This document shows, one piece after another, positions 41,846 through 53,800 of a DNA stretch of 64,000 nucleotides (the stretch's first letter is position 1; the number at the start of each line of letters is the position of its first letter). Location of the stretch: contig JAVMKO010000001.1 in assembly GCA_032164245.1 (NCBI GenBank), positions 291,945,041-292,009,040 on the forward strand, given 5' to 3'. The stretch is from Sternotherus odoratus. Lineage: Eukaryota > Chordata > Testudines > Kinosternidae. The notes beneath the pieces were generated by a model. That model ran no database searches. It had not been told where the DNA came from and worked only from the letters and a program-made list of their open reading frames with translations. The position numbers were made by a program, and so were the translations under genes.

Positions 41846-42423
41846 GATTGGATCTAGATCTCGGGTGCCACAGACCAGTGGACCTGCAGCTAGGCAAATG
41901 GTGCTCACCCTCCCTAAACTGGCCATGTCAAAGCCAGCCTCAAGATTCCTCCTCTAAAAATCAGTGGAACCTCCCAACCCCAAGCGTAGCTGTCGGAGGC
42001 GAATGCCGTGGCAAAGAGCTGGGAGTAAACCAGTAAAAGGAGTGGCATATGACCCACAAGCTCAGCAGTGTTGCCCAGTGGTCAGGGCAGAGGGAGGGTA
42101 ACTTCCTGCCCTTCTCCCCTGCGATGCTGTACAAATTTTGTAATTCCAGGCAATTCTCATTGACCACCCCACCCCCATCCTCGTTACGGTTCACTGCTGG
42201 CAAAGAAAATGTGGTTATTGTGAGCTTTGATTGTGGTGAGTTCATGCTAACGAGTGGTAGCTCCAGAGACCCAAGTCCTGTTTATCTGCGGCACAGGAAG
42301 CAGCTGGGGTCGCCCATCAGCCTCCCTGGGAAGGAAGAAGGAGGCACTAAGCCCCCCTGCTTCCAAAGCAGATACCACTTAATGCCCATTTTCATGAGGC
42401 AGCCACCAATAGGTCTGTAAGAG
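41846..42423. other. Unique sequence, nothing recognised
   Basis: No gene or repeat recognised. Confidence 0.45.
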
Positions 42424-43182
42424 TGTCACCCCCCTTCTCTGAACCCCGGGTACAGAGAAGGGACTCTTTTTAGCCAGACCACTTAACTTTAGCTGCTTCC
42501 CAGCCAAGTTAATTCTCTACATCTCCAGATCCCACACTCTACCAGTTTGGAACTTGGGGAATCCAGCTGCCACCATCTGGGTAAATCTCCAAGGCCCTGG
42601 AGTGGGGTACCCAGACTCCCCCCTAATTCTGTCCCCCTCCCTGAGAGCCAGACACTCAGAGGCTGTTTCCCCTCCCCCTCCCCTTCTCACCCAAAGGTAG
42701 AGAGAGACAGACTCCGCTCTTCAGCTCATGCACTGAGCTGGTCCTTTCCTTACTCCCCTTCCTCCCTCCCAGTCTGAAACCAGAGAGGACCTTAAGGGAA
42801 ATAAACCAAGTGCTTTTTATAACTAAAAAGATTTAATAAAGAAAAGAGAATAGAACATGAGTACAGTACACTTCACAATCTAGAGTTCTCTAACTCCCCC
42901 TCTAAAAAGGATAGAGACACCCTAAATAGGCACAGGCTTTATGAAAATCAAAATATCACTTACAGTCAGCTAAGTAGGAATATAAGAAGGAAGTAGAGTC
43001 ATTCCCCAGAGCTAAAGCCAAGTTCCGGGACCGTGCTCAGCTGGCACACAGGCAAAACAGAAACTAAAAAAACTAACTCCCTCCCTCCTTCGTGGCAGGG
43101 AAGCTTTTATGTCACTGGATCTCAGGTAACATTAACCCCATACAGACAGGATAACCCTCTCCAGCACTTTACACTTATGACA
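42424..43182. mobile_element. Possible LTR
   Basis: The block runs from 'tgtcacccccc' to 'cttatgaca', giving a TGTCA/TGACA inverted terminus. It contains AATAAA twice (near 42801 and 42834) and a TTTTTATAA stretch. No target duplication is visible and no retroelement gene is adjacent, so the limits are uncertain. Confidence 0.45.
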
Positions 43183-43429
43183 GGCCATTGAAGAATGGCA
43201 AGCAACAGCCATTGAAGGGGTCTGGATTTGAACCCTTGACCTGGAGGAGGCTGGCTGTGTAGGCTGTTCCTGATCCCTTTGCTTTCATTCACTGTATAGC
43301 GCTAACCTTTCATTTGCCTTCCGTGGAGGGAGACTCGGAACCCAGCACACCATGTTGATCCTGGGGCTTGATGGACCGATTTGGGTGAATGCCCTGCCTG
43401 ATGGAGAGATGCTTTGCCTCACTGGCTCC

Positions 43430-44035
43430 CCATTGGGTGCAGGAGAGGGCTCCAGGCTAAGACAGGATTGGGGTACTGGGGGAGGTCTGAGCTCTGGGCT
43501 GGGGGTGCAGGCGCTGTCCGGAGCCAGAACTGAGTGGTTCAGGGTGTAGGAGAGTCCGCTGGGCTGGGGCAGGGGGTTGGCATGGGGCGGAAGGGGAGGA
43601 TTCCAACTGGGGGTGCAGGCTGTGGAGTGGGGCAGGGGATGAGGGCATTGGGGTGTAGGAGGGGGCTCTGCACTAGGGCCAAGAGGTTTGGAGTGTGGGA
43701 GGGGACTCCGGGCTCAGGCAGGGGGTTAGGGTGCGGGAGGGGATATGAGCTCCCAGCAGCACTTACCACGGCTCCCATTGAAGCAGCCTCCAGGTCCCTG
43801 CAGCCGCATGAGTGGCCAGGGAGGCTCCTTGTGCCTGGCCAATGGGAGCTGCGGAATCGGCACTAGGGGCGGGGGTAGGACGTGGAGCCTCCCTGGCTGC
43901 CCATGTGCCTAGGGGTTGCAGGAGCCGCGCGGAGCTAGGGCAGGCAGGGAGCCTGTCTTAGCCCTGGGCCCTGGCCGCGCCGCCAACCAGACTTTTAATG
44001 TTCCGGTCAAAAACCAGACGCCCGGCAACCCTAGG
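43430..44035. mobile_element. G-rich DNA element with internal minisatellite
   Basis: The left two thirds repeat variants of 'ggctggggcagggggttgg' and 'gtgcaggagggggct' with a period near 30-60 bp. The right end, read inward, is 'cctagggttgccgggcgtct', the terminus also seen at 50603. The middle has 'gccaatgggagctgcgg'. I recognise the pattern as a common turtle repeat but not its superfamily. The left terminus is missing. Confidence 0.65.
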
Positions 44036-44814
44036 TAGCAAAAGTCATTCAGGAGCCGCCAAACTCCTTTGGGAGGGGTGACCCTGAATCCTGGGGGCCA
44101 GGCAACTTCAGCCATGTAGTTTCATTGGTGAAAATTTCCTTTGTGCAGACAGGGCCTCGGTTACTGACCCGCAGCTTTTACCAGCGAGCGCGTCTGCTCC
44201 GAACCCAGCCAACGGGGGCTAAACAGTCATTCTGAGTAACGGTCTCAGAAGTGGGCCGGGATCCAGCTCAGAAGCAGGGTGGCTCCCAAGGCTGGGAATT
44301 AGCGAGGGGCTGTTTGCGTGGGCACCGTGCGCTGTATACACATGGGCCTGCCCTCGCTCACCCAGGCTGCCCTTGGGCAGTACGGCGCGTAAGAGAACTG
44401 CACCCGGCTGGCAGATGCCTTCCGAAGTGACTTCTCTGTGAGCACGGCTTCCTGCTTTGGTGTGTCAACATGCAGGAAGCCAAGAGGACCAGTCTGCTGA
44501 TGCTCCCTGGAGCCATGTTACCATCTGCTCCATCCCACGGGTTCCGTCTTGGCACAGTCCCTCTGCAGAGGGGGCGCCAGGCACCACTTGTCTCTGTGTG
44601 CGAATGTCGGAAGATGTTACTTGTGGGGTGGGGAGGGGGAATGCCTGAGGCATCCTGCTTCTTTGGTGGTGGCCCTCTCTGCTATGGGTCAGATCAAGGT
44701 GCATGTTGGGAATTGAAGTCTCGCCGGGCCCCTTGTGTAGGTGAAAGGTGAAGACAGTCATGGGCCATGCTTTGGAGCTGCGGGTTGCATTTCAGGCACC
44801 TGAGCATTGGCCGG
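44036..44814. other. Unique sequence, nothing recognised
   Basis: No gene or repeat recognised. Confidence 0.45.
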
Positions 44815-45075
44815 GAAGCAAACTAAGGGCTCCCTTATCCTGCTGCTAGAACCAGTCGACCAACCTTGGGGAATGGAGATAGGGGGTCAGTTTTTAGCGG
44901 TGAGAGTAATTAACCATTCAAACGACTTCCCAAGGGCCGTGGTGGATTCGCCATCACTGCAATTGTTTAAATCGGGATCTGCTGTCGAAATGATTTTGGG
45001 GCCATTCCATGGCCTGTGTTAGACGGGAGGTCACTTTGGTCTCTTCCGGCCTTGGATTCGCGCGGTCTATGAAGG
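44815..45075 (+). mobile_element. CR1 LINE 3' region
   Basis: The plus frame reads RVINHSNDFPRAVVDSPSLQLFKS, here in two parts (RVINHSNDFPRAVV and DSPSLQLFKS), the usual end of the CR1 second protein. The 3' end follows with 'ccatggcctgtgttagacgg', 'ttccggccttggattcg' and 'tctatga'. Short but well preserved. Confidence 0.83.
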
Positions 45076-45351
45076 CCAACACGCTCCCTGAACTCTCTTC
45101 AGGCACAGACTCCAACATGGCAGCCTATAGTCGGCTCCCTTAGAGCAGTTCTATTGCCTGTCGACTTGGGAACAGCTTGTGGACAGACAGAGAGATCCGA
45201 GGCTGGGGACAGGTGGGCTTCCTTCCCTCCTACCCCCTTGAGACGGACACATAGTGCGTAGCAGGAGCCGTTTGCGCTGCTGCTGCCCATCCTGTATCTG
45301 TTCTAAAATCCAGCCCTAGTGCTGTTAACACTGCACCTGCCATTTTCATCC

Positions 45352-45520
45352 CAGGGACGTCTAGACTGCAGTCGGGGGTGTCACTGCAGCAGTGTAGACA
45401 AACTCGAGCTCGCTTTAATCCAGCTAGCTCGGGTACCCATAGCCAAGACACTGCAACAGCACAGGTGTCAGCACAGACTAGCTACCTGAGTAAGTACCCG
45501 GGCGGAGGTGTTCAGCTCAT
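45352..45520. mobile_element. TIR MITE, 'gtctacactgc' family C, left half
   Basis: 'cccagggacgtctagactgc', 'gcagcagtgtagacaaactc' and 'taatccagctagctcgggta' match the left half of a palindromic turtle MITE that I recognise. The mirror half is absent. Confidence 0.62.
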
Positions 45521-45719
45521 GCTGAAGCCAGCCCTGATTCTCTCTGCCGGGGGTGGACCGGAATAGTGCACATGCTGGGTGTTAGCTACTGTATGTCGCT
45601 CGACCCTCGTTTAGTCCAGAACGGGCACCGCACAGCAGCAGCATTGCTGCCTTCGTGCCCACAGGCTGCCAGCACCTCTAGGGACGATGGTCCTTCCAGG
45701 CCCTGAATTCTCTCTGGAG

Positions 45720-45905
45720 ACTGTCAGCTCAGAACATAGACTGGAAGGGATCCCCTGAGTCGTGGAGTCCAGCCCCGGTGTTGTAAGCAAACCCCTCCCA
45801 TCCTCCCATTCATAAACAGCTCAAACTCCATCTTGTCTCCACTGCTCCTACTGGGAGCCTGTTCCTGAACCTCACTCCTGTGATGGTTAGAAATAATCAC
45901 CACGT
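45720..45905 (-). mobile_element. Old CR1 3'-end fragment
   Basis: 'gaacatagactggaaggga' and 'ggagtccagccccggtg' begin the reversed CR1 end; 'aaataatcaccacgtactga' closes it. Strongly diverged. Confidence 0.55.
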
Positions 45906-46594
45906 ACTGACACTGGCTTTAGGTTGTGGGCCCTATTTCCAGTGACAAATTGCATCACACTGGCTACCAAGCCGTCCTCAGCTGATGACTTGTTGTGTCA
46001 GGTGCATCAGACCTGATGTTTTTATGTGGCCTGCAGGCCACATTCAGATTCTGCAGAATCTCAGTTTTCTGGGTTTTTTTAAAGACAGTGCATAGTCCTT
46101 GCGGTTGTGAATCACCTTTCAGCTGTGAATCAAGGCTACACCAAGACAGTGTTTCCTTGCTGACTCTGCAGAGAACCTGGACCCATGGCTTGGAGAAGTG
46201 TGAACCTTCCTGCCCCCAATTAATCTCATGGGCATGCCAGCCAAAATGCAAATGCTTTCATCTCAATTGGAACTAGGTCAGTGCTGATCATTTTAGCGGG
46301 TGGCGTGGGGAGGGACTTGGGGGCTGCTGCAGGGAGCGAAATGCAGATGGCAAAAAGGAGAAGAGACCCACCCCCCGGGACTTGGACAAGGGAGGGTGAG
46401 GAAGAGACATTGGGGAGAAATAGGAGTGGTCGGTATTAACCACTGTGGGACACGGAACATGACAGCATTAATAAATGGCACCCACTAGCAATCTAGTTAC
46501 TGTATACAGGCCAGATTCTCCCCTTGATCTTAGCGCAATGCTCCCATTAACCCCAGTGCATGGAGGTGAATAGCGAGTCCTACATTTATACCCT
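45906..46594. other. Unique sequence, nothing recognised
   Basis: Near 46506 the recurrent 'ggccagattctccccttgat' motif occurs. No gene recognised. Confidence 0.42.
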
Positions 46595-46610
46595 GACTCC
46601 TAGTTAATAG

Positions 46611-47108
46611 AGGTAACAAAGTCCTGTGGCACCTTAAAGACTAACTATAAAGTTTTGAAGCATGAGCTTTCGTGGGCTAATACCCACTTCGTCGGATGCA
46701 AGCAGTGGAAGTGTCCAGAGGCAGGTACAGAAAAGTAGGCAAGAACCAGGTGGGAGGTAACAAGGTTAGTCCAATTAGGCTGAACCAGCTTGTTATCTCC
46801 AATCAGGGAGGGTGGGTTATTCTTCTAGCTGTTGAATGGGGGGGGGGGTGAACATGGAGAGAGGAGAAGCTATTTTTGTAATTGGAGTTAACAAGCTGGT
46901 TCAGCCTAATTGGACTAACCTTGTTACCTCCCACCTGGTTCTTGCCTACTTTTCTATACCTGCCTCTGGACACTTCCACTGCTTGCATCCGACGAAGTGG
47001 GTATTAGCCCATGAAAGCTTATGCTTCAAAACTTTATAGTTAGTCTTTAAGGTGCCACAGGACTTTGTTACCTCTGCTATTCCAGACTAACACGGCTACC
47101 TCTCTGAT
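46611..47108. mobile_element. PLE palindrome, 190-bp arms, 13-bp target duplication
   Basis: Arm 46611-46800 is the reverse complement of 46884-47073 with about four mismatches, around an 83-bp loop (46801-46883) containing a G tract. The right side then continues in sense to the PLE end ('gactaacacggctacctctc'). The direct repeat 'tcctagttaatag' flanks the whole (46598-46610, 47109-47121). Arms include the hammerhead-like stem ('gaagtgggtattagcccatg', 46993-47012). No coding sequence. It is one insertion with two opposite PLE termini, about 98 percent identical. Confidence 0.93.
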
Positions 47109-47121
47109 TCCTAGTTAATAG

Positions 47122-48399
47122 TGGAACTGGCCCCTCCCCACTGAGTGAGCGCCTGTGCTGGGTGTGAACCAGCCACCTGACCCGATGGAAAAGCCCTTGA
47201 TGCCATCACTGGGGTGCTGAGACCCCCAGTCCCACCAGTTCGAATGGCAGTGCAGGGCCTCACTCGTACTTGAAGCCTGTAAACGCCCTGAGCTTCTCTT
47301 GTCGGTTGTTTCAACTGAGAGCAGGAATGTTTTCCCCAGGCCCTGTTGTAGAGGAGCCATAGTGTCAATATTGACTGGCATGAATGACCCCTCTGTTGGA
47401 CTGACTGGAGGAGGTTCAGAGCCCCTTGACTGCCAAAGCCCTCGGAGGCTGGGAGCTGGGCTGGCAGGCAGCCACTTGTCCTGCCTAGACTCCATGCCAT
47501 TCCCGGTCGTTCTCTTCCCCACTGCTGGGCAGGACTGACCCAGAGACTGGGGGAAGGGGGAAGCCCTTCGTAAACCAAGGCGGGGGTGGGGGAGATTATT
47601 GCACTGAATCTTCTTGGAGTAGGCCCATTGGGACAGGATCCCTCGGGTACAACCTGGAACTAGGACACCACTGTGCCCCCGTAAGTCTCCAGCCTGGGCT
47701 GTCTCTCACAATGCCTTGCTAGTGACAAGCAGCAAACACGCTGCCTCTTCCCCACCTAGTCACGCCCCCTCCCCTGAATGCACTGCACCCTCCCTCCTCT
47801 CCCCTTCTCCCCCTGCGCCTTCTGACGATCCGGGGCAGGCACTGGGAGGGAGGAGGAGTTTCAGGTAGGGGGGCTGCCGGTGACCGCTCCTCACCTCCTC
47901 AACCCCCGCTTGCCTGCCTCTTCGCCGCCCTCCCGCCTGCCGCTCGCCTCCCCGTTTGCCTCCTCACCCCTCTTGCCCGGGGCCCGGTGTGGTCACCACA
48001 ATTCACGGTACCCGAGGGATGGCTCTGCCTATTACTGGTTCAGGCCCCACCCCCTTTGGGCTTTCCCAACATAGATGAATTCTGTTTCCTGTCCCAGAGG
48101 GTAATGAAGCGTGTTCAGGGGATGGGGCAGCAGGGATCGTGGTCTCTCCGAGCAGCGGGAGAGGTGGGATTTCAGACTGCGTCTGAAGAAGTGAAGATGA
48201 GCTGTCTGTCCAGATTCTCATGCGGACACCTGCCACAGAAGCATTAGGGAGTGTGCTGCAACTGCAGGAGGTCACCTACAGAAGGCTCAAGTCCCTGAGT
48301 GGCGGAAGGGGAGTAGGGAACCGTAGGGCGAGAAAGCTGGGATGAGCTGGCTGATGAGGGAGATGAATGCTGTCATAGGATGGGTTGTTGCCTAGCAGT
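47122..48399. other. Unique sequence, C-rich in part
   Basis: 47760-47960 is strongly C/T-rich. Frames of 135-155 codons on the minus strand overlap each other and have no domain. No repeat recognised. Confidence 0.42.
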
Positions 48400-48580
48400 G
48401 TTTAGAGGAGAGGACTGGGTAACTGAATCTGAATTTCCTTCCTGGCTGATCTGCAGTATGGCCCAGGGCAAGTCACTTACCCGCCCTATCTCTCCCTTAA
48501 TTTTCCAATCTGCAAAAACGGGATAATGAAATTTACGACCCTCCCCCCCTTTCAAAGTTCTCTGGGCGTCCACACTGCAA
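48400..48580 (+). mobile_element. MIR/CORE-SINE copy
   Basis: 'gtatggcccagggcaagtca' and 'aatctgcaaaaacgggataa' are the sense core; the head is decayed. Confidence 0.75.
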
Positions 48581-48894
48581 CCTGCCGAGCGCCGGTGTTC
48601 ACTGTGGTGTGAACACACCTCTTCCTTCTCTAGCAACCGGGCTGAGACCCCTTTGCTGCAGGCCCCCAGACAGCTGGGAATTGGCTGTGAAGCCCGTGAG
48701 AGATCAGCCAATTCCTGACAACTCAAGGGGCACACTGGGCAGCTGGCCCTGTCATTCAGATCTCTCTATAAATACGGACGTGAATGGGCAAATGTGTGTA
48801 TCTATAAAGCCCATTATCCATTGGATTGTGTCTTTCCCCCCACCCCTTCATCCATTGCTCATCTGCTTAGCTTGTAAACGATTCAGGGAAGGGG
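48581..48894. other. Unique sequence, nothing recognised
   Basis: No gene or repeat recognised. Confidence 0.45.
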
Positions 48895-48955
48895 CCAAGG
48901 GCTGGACTAGATGACCGCTCCGGGTTCCTTCCAGCCCTACGTTTCTGATTCTGTG
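48895..48955 (+). mobile_element. CR1 3'-terminal fragment
   Basis: 'gggctggactagatgaccgc' and 'ttccagccctacgtttctga' are the last 60 bp of a CR1 (or of a SINE sharing that tail). Confidence 0.75.
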
Positions 48956-50602
48956 TTTTCAGAAATGCACGTGCAGCGCCTAGCACCCCGAGCCTGATGC
49001 ACATCATGAAGCATTCTCTGCTTTAGACCAGTTTGTCTGGCCCAAGTCAGAGCAGCAGTTGATTGGGTGCTTGGATCCTGATCCCGCAACCCGCTGAGTG
49101 TCCCGAGAGTCAGGTCGTGCGCGACTGTCCACACGGTCCCTTGCATTGGGCCCTACGGCTGTTGTTGACTTTTGGTCCAGAGGTTTGCTAGGCCTTTCAC
49201 AACCCGGATCCCGCTTTGAGAGCTCCCAGCAGCATTGTGCTGTCCGCACCCTGTCAGCCTGCGCCCCTGGTACTTGAGTGTGCATGAGTTAGAGGCGGGG
49301 GTTTAATGGGGGTTGAATCCTCTTTTGGTGCCTCTCTGGAAAATCCAGGATCCCCCAAAGGCAGCGTCCCTGGCCACCGAATCCTCAGGAGCCTGGTGTG
49401 TCCCTTACCAATGATTTGGAGGAGAGTGAAGGAGAGGAAAAGCCTGTCTTGGCATGGGGGAAACCAGGCTGAGTGTCGTCCTCTCCAGCGCTTGTACCTG
49501 GTGCTGCCTGGCCCGGGGAGACCCACCGTGTATTTCGAGTTGGAGGTAACATTTTCCGGGCTGTTCCAAGGATCCGTTCCCTGCGAGATGAATAGCATTG
49601 CTGTGCCAGGTCCTGGTGCCAAGCCATGTGCTTTCACTTCAGCTACATGCACACTCAACGCTCCGGGCTTGTCGTCTTCTCTCGGCTGAGGTGGGGAGGG
49701 AGTTTTCGGGTGATCTGTTTTTGTACAAGCCTGCAGGATCCTAAAGGGCTTAGAGGTCTGCCCATCAGTTCATGTCCAAGCTGAGAATGACTTAACCTTA
49801 TCTTCTCCTGTGGCAAATGCACTGATTACCGGGCAGTTTGTTGTATGGGCATAAGACCTGGAAAAACGAAGTCTGCTCTGTATGAACAATCAAGGCTGCG
49901 TCTTCCAGGAGTTCCCAATCCTGCCTCTATTTCATTGTCCGCAGTCAGCGGGTTGCAAAATTGTCAGTGCAATGACTAGTGAATACCAGGGACAGCCCCT
50001 GCAAATCAGGCAGCTCTTGTTTCGATAGGTTTGGCCTGATTCCCCCCCCCCCCCTTTCCGAGTGCTGAGCTCTTGGGGCTGCCGCTGGCTCTGCAGGTGC
50101 TCAGCACCTTGCAGGATCAGATCTTGGATGCTCAGAAAGCACCGGCTAAGTAGCAGGCAGTGGAGTTCCAGTTGCCTTATTGAGCAACAATTGCCCTGGC
50201 GTGAATGGTTACTAGCCCTTAACTCAGAGTTTCGCCCTGGGGATGAACGCCTGCCCAGCCTGTGGCTAACGGGGCTCATTCTGCGGGCTTCCCTCCCCTC
50301 TTTTCCACTCTAGGACAGCTCTAGCTTGGTTCATTCGCTCTGTAGTGACACAGAGAGCCTGCCTGGGACAGGGGCTCTATCCCAGAGGAATAACAATGCG
50401 CTTTCCACCCGGACGTCGTCCCATTGTGATGTTCCTAATAAACCTTTCAGCAAGGCAGTTCGAGTTTCCATGAAGTTGGACTGGAGCCTTCTGCAGGGTT
50501 GGGGTGTCCTCCTGGGCTGATGTGCTGCGGAGCTCCTCTCGGCTTCGAGAGTTCCCCTGTCGCTGCTGCGCTGCCCTTGAGCCCGGAAGGCAGGGATGGA
50601 GC
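48956..50602. other. Mostly unique sequence
   Basis: A run of 13 C lies at 50042-50054. At 50080-50115 the recurrent 'gctcagcaccttgcaggatc' motif occurs. Frames on both strands overlap. No gene recognised. Confidence 0.42.
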
Positions 50603-50760
50603 CAGGGTGGCCAGGTACCCGGTTTTGGACTGGAAAGTCCGGTCGAAAAGGGGACCTGACAGTCTGCGAGGGAGATGTGGAGCTGGGTCATCACCCCCAC
50701 CAGCCCCTACTCAGCCGAGGCCGCCTCCTACCTGCATGGGGGGGGGCTGCAGCTCCTAGC
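50603..50760. mobile_element. DNA element fragment related to 43430-44035
   Basis: 'cagggtggccaggtacccgg' with 'gtccggtcgaaaaggggacc' is the inverted terminus of the element at 43430-44035. Only this end is recognisable. Confidence 0.6.
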
Positions 50761-51862
50761 CCCAGCACTGCAGGCGATTCCCCTCTGACCCAGTAGACGG
50801 GGGAGGGGAGGGAAGGGGAAAGCAGTGAGTGGATGTGGACTGGCAGCCTGCTTAACCCATGAAAGGCCGGCTGGGAGCATTACACCAGCAGAACTAACAC
50901 CAATTGGCCAGAAATATCCCAGGGGCCAGGATACTGAGAGCTGATTTTCGTGGACGAGAGCAGGCTCCCTTGACCCTCTTTTCCCTTTGGGCCAATCCAA
51001 TTGCAAATGCTGCCCCTCTGGCACCCCTTTGGCACCTTACGGGCTCGGTGCTGGCCCAGCGCACGCCCCCTCGAACCGCCCCCCCCCCCCTACATTTATT
51101 CCTTCTTTTTGGCCTCCGGCCTGATCGAATTTCAATGTTACCATGGCAACCCTGTGTCCCATAGCAACCTCCTGCAGCGGGTGAGCTGCCTGGGGAGGCT
51201 GAGCTCTGAGCTGGAAGGCAGGAATGCAGGACACCACTCAGAGGAGGAGAAAACCCCCAGGAAGGGAGATTTTTAAGGCCACAAACCTTGGCCCTGGCTG
51301 GTGGGGCTCTGCTGAGCTCGGGAGCACCCATTCGCCAGATTAGCCATGCCCCCTTCGAGCCTCCCAGCCCCCACGGCTGGGAATTTAATCGTCCCCCTTA
51401 TTAATCAGGTGGCTGTGCCCATCCCGTGGGACTTTCCTTAATCTCCCTCTTCCTGGCCCTCCTCATCACATGTGCGGTGCCCATGGCATTTAAGGGAGTG
51501 CAGGCGAGCAAATATTTTGCTTTGCAGGGGGTTTGCCTGTTGTTCAGAGGCGCTCTGGTGGATTGCAGGGGCGGAACGGGCCATTTCGCTGGCATTCTTG
51601 AGAGACATTCTTCCCGTTTCTGCTTTCCTGGCGGCCTCTGAGCTGAGCGTGTGGGGCTGCTAATGTGGAAAGCAGGCTCTGAGATACCAGTGGGGATGGC
51701 ACAGGAGAAAGGCCCTTCTCCAGACTAGGGCTCAAATCCCCCCCCCACGCCTTTCCCCACATCTTCAGGGCGTGGGGAGGCCCCCAGCATAGCAGAGTTG
51801 CTGAGGTTCCCCTGGATGGGGGACAAGATCAGAGACCCTAAGCGGGGGGCTGGTTGCTACAG
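50761..51862. other. Unique sequence, nothing recognised
   Basis: A plus frame at 51426-51641 begins with a hydrophobic stretch (GLSLISLFLALLITCAV) but starts at GTG, not ATG, and has no splice or domain support. No repeat recognised. Confidence 0.42.
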
Positions 51863-52085
51863 AGAGGCAGTGTTGCCTAGTGGATAGCCTGCTGGGCTGG
51901 AAGTCAGGAGTCCTGGCTCTGCCACTGGCCTGCTGAATGCCCTTGGGCAAATCACGTTCCCCCGCTCTGTGCCTCAGTTTCCCCATCTGTGAAAAGAGGG
52001 TAATGATACTGCCCTCCTCTGAACTCCCCCCCCTTCGAGTTCTGTGGATGAAAAGGGCTATATAAGAGCTAGATGTTATTGGCTA
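51863..52085 (+). mobile_element. Full-length MIR/CORE-SINE
   Basis: Head 'gaggcagtgttgcctagtgg', box region 'ggagtcctggctctgccact', core 'gtgcctcagtttccccatct' and end 'gggctatataagagctagat' are all present. The best preserved copy in the window. Confidence 0.92.
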
Positions 52086-52261
52086 GTTCACAGATCCTTC
52101 CATTCCTTATCCCAGGGGGGTGGAGGACACCGCAAAGTTGCAGCGGATACTTGAACTAGTGACAGGACAGAGCCTCCCTCCAAGTTCTATGTGCACATGG
52201 GATTCCTTTAACCAACAGATGCTCTTGTTCAACCAATCACTTACTAAGTCTCTTGTTCTTT

Positions 52262-52521
52262 CTTGGATAAATCTGCCGAGCGCTCCCCGGAGTTTGTGAG
52301 CTCCTGCCGCCGCAACTCGCGGCGGCGGGGCCGGGGGGCCAGCGCACACCTGGCAGCCCGCCCGCTGCGGGGACTGGGGCCGGCGCGCAGCCGGCAGCCC
52401 GCCCGTGGCGGGGACCAGGGGGTGGGGGTCGCGCCGCAACCGGCCGCCGGACTGGAGGGGTCGCGGCGCACCAACAGCGCAGGAAAAGGGGTTGCGGTCT
52501 CAATAAGTTTGAGAACCGCTG
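52262..52521 (+). mobile_element. hAT element, right part
   Basis: The right terminus 'aagtttgagaaccgctg' and the preceding 'aaaaggggttgcggtct' match the hAT copies at 40509 and 60477. The interior is GC-rich ('ggcagcccgcccgctgcggg') like the block at 37831-37930. No left terminus or duplication found. Confidence 0.75.
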
Positions 52522-53599
52522 TATTAGATCTTACCATCTTCTCTGTGTTTCCTGCCTGTAGAGCTTCTGTTTGCTGCCACTAGGGTGGTGACAAGATGTC
52601 TTCTCTACTGTATTCATCCTGTAGTAGACTCATTGTTTCCTCCTCCAATGCATGACCTCAGCTGTTGCTCACACTGTGGTTTTCCCAAGCAGCAGCAACA
52701 GCAGAGTGAAGTTGATGTGACTGTGTCAGTTTTCACTTTGCTGCAGCTTGGAAAAAGCCCTGAGCAGCATTAGAGGCACTGGAGCTGTCTGTCTGCAGAC
52801 TCAGGAAGACGGTACTCCATTGCTTTATATTCTGGGCCTGTCTGGGAGGGCTTCTTCACACCATAAGGCCTAGAAGCTTCTTTGTCTTTTTTTTTTTTTT
52901 AAAGGCAACTGTTGATATCCCTCTCCTTGGGAAGAGTCGTCCGGGGAGAGTGGATTCCTCAGGCCTTACTTAACAGTCATGTAGCTCATTTTTTTCATTT
53001 GTAAAGTCCCTCGCCGTGGTGTTCTCCAGGGACACAGAGAGGCAAAGCACAGCTGCAGTTTGCCTCCAGAGATTTATTTAACACTCCTGGAAAAAAAACC
53101 AAGACACAATAGCTGTGAGATGAACCTTAGCGAACAAGGACAGAGCCCCAGAGCAAATTCCTCATTTGATTTTTTTCTTTATAATTAACATTTTATTGCA
53201 TTTTAAATGAAACAGCCCGTGTTTACACCAGGGCCATTAAAATGGCCCGACCCTAGAATGCAAACACAACGGATCACGGAATTGAGACATTCCACAATCA
53301 CTTGCTCTCCAAGGAGTGACTCACGCTGCGTTGTTGTTCATTTCTGTAAATATATGTTTTCCAGCAAGCATGCTTGGCAGCTGTAAGTTGTAGGAGCGTA
53401 GGCATAGAAGGACACATTCTAACTTGAGTGTGTGTGTGGAGATGGAGTGCAGGTTATCAGCTGGAATACAGGTCAGGCAGTCCGGATTTCTGGGTTCAAG
53501 TCCCAGGTCTGCGCTCCCTGCCTCGGTTTACCTTTGCTGCGTGGCTGTAACAACACTTTATCTTGTAGGAGTGCTTTGAAGATTATTCTGTTTCAGATA
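52522..53599. other. Unique sequence, part AT-rich
   Basis: 52875-52900 is a T run. 53040-53400 is repeat-free and AT-rich with an AP-1 motif and a TEAD-type motif (listed separately). No exon recognised. Confidence 0.45.
53287..53323. promoter_or_regulatory. Candidate TEAD/AP-1 pair
   Basis: ACATTCCA (53287-53294) and TGACTCA (53317-53323) lie 22 bp apart in a repeat-free block. This pair is common in enhancers active in adherent cells. Chance occurrence is quite possible. Confidence 0.22.
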
Positions 53600-53800
53600 C
53601 ATTTGTGGCCTCAGTACCCTAGAATCTAAGTGGCTCACAACACTCCGGTGAGGCAGGGCAGCTGTATTATCCCCAATGTACAGATGGTCAACCGAGGCGC
53701 AGCCAGGCCACGTGACCCGCCCAAGAGCACACAGAAGTTCCGTGGTGGAACAGGGAATTAAACCCAGGTCTCCGGTTAGGAACCAAGTCCTTCCCCTCTT
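53600..53800 (-). mobile_element. MIR/CORE-SINE copy
   Basis: 'ccccaatgtacagatggtca', 'gcccaagagcacacagaagt' and 'aattaaacccaggtctcc' show the reversed core and head. Confidence 0.82.

Noticed and set aside
42424..43182. A full endogenous retrovirus near the LTR-like blocks
   Set aside because: No gag, protease, polymerase or envelope reading frame was seen between or beside any LTR candidates; they appear to be solo or doubtful LTRs.
51426..51641. Frame beginning with a signal-peptide-like hydrophobic segment
   Set aside because: It starts at GTG, has no ATG context and no splice or family support.
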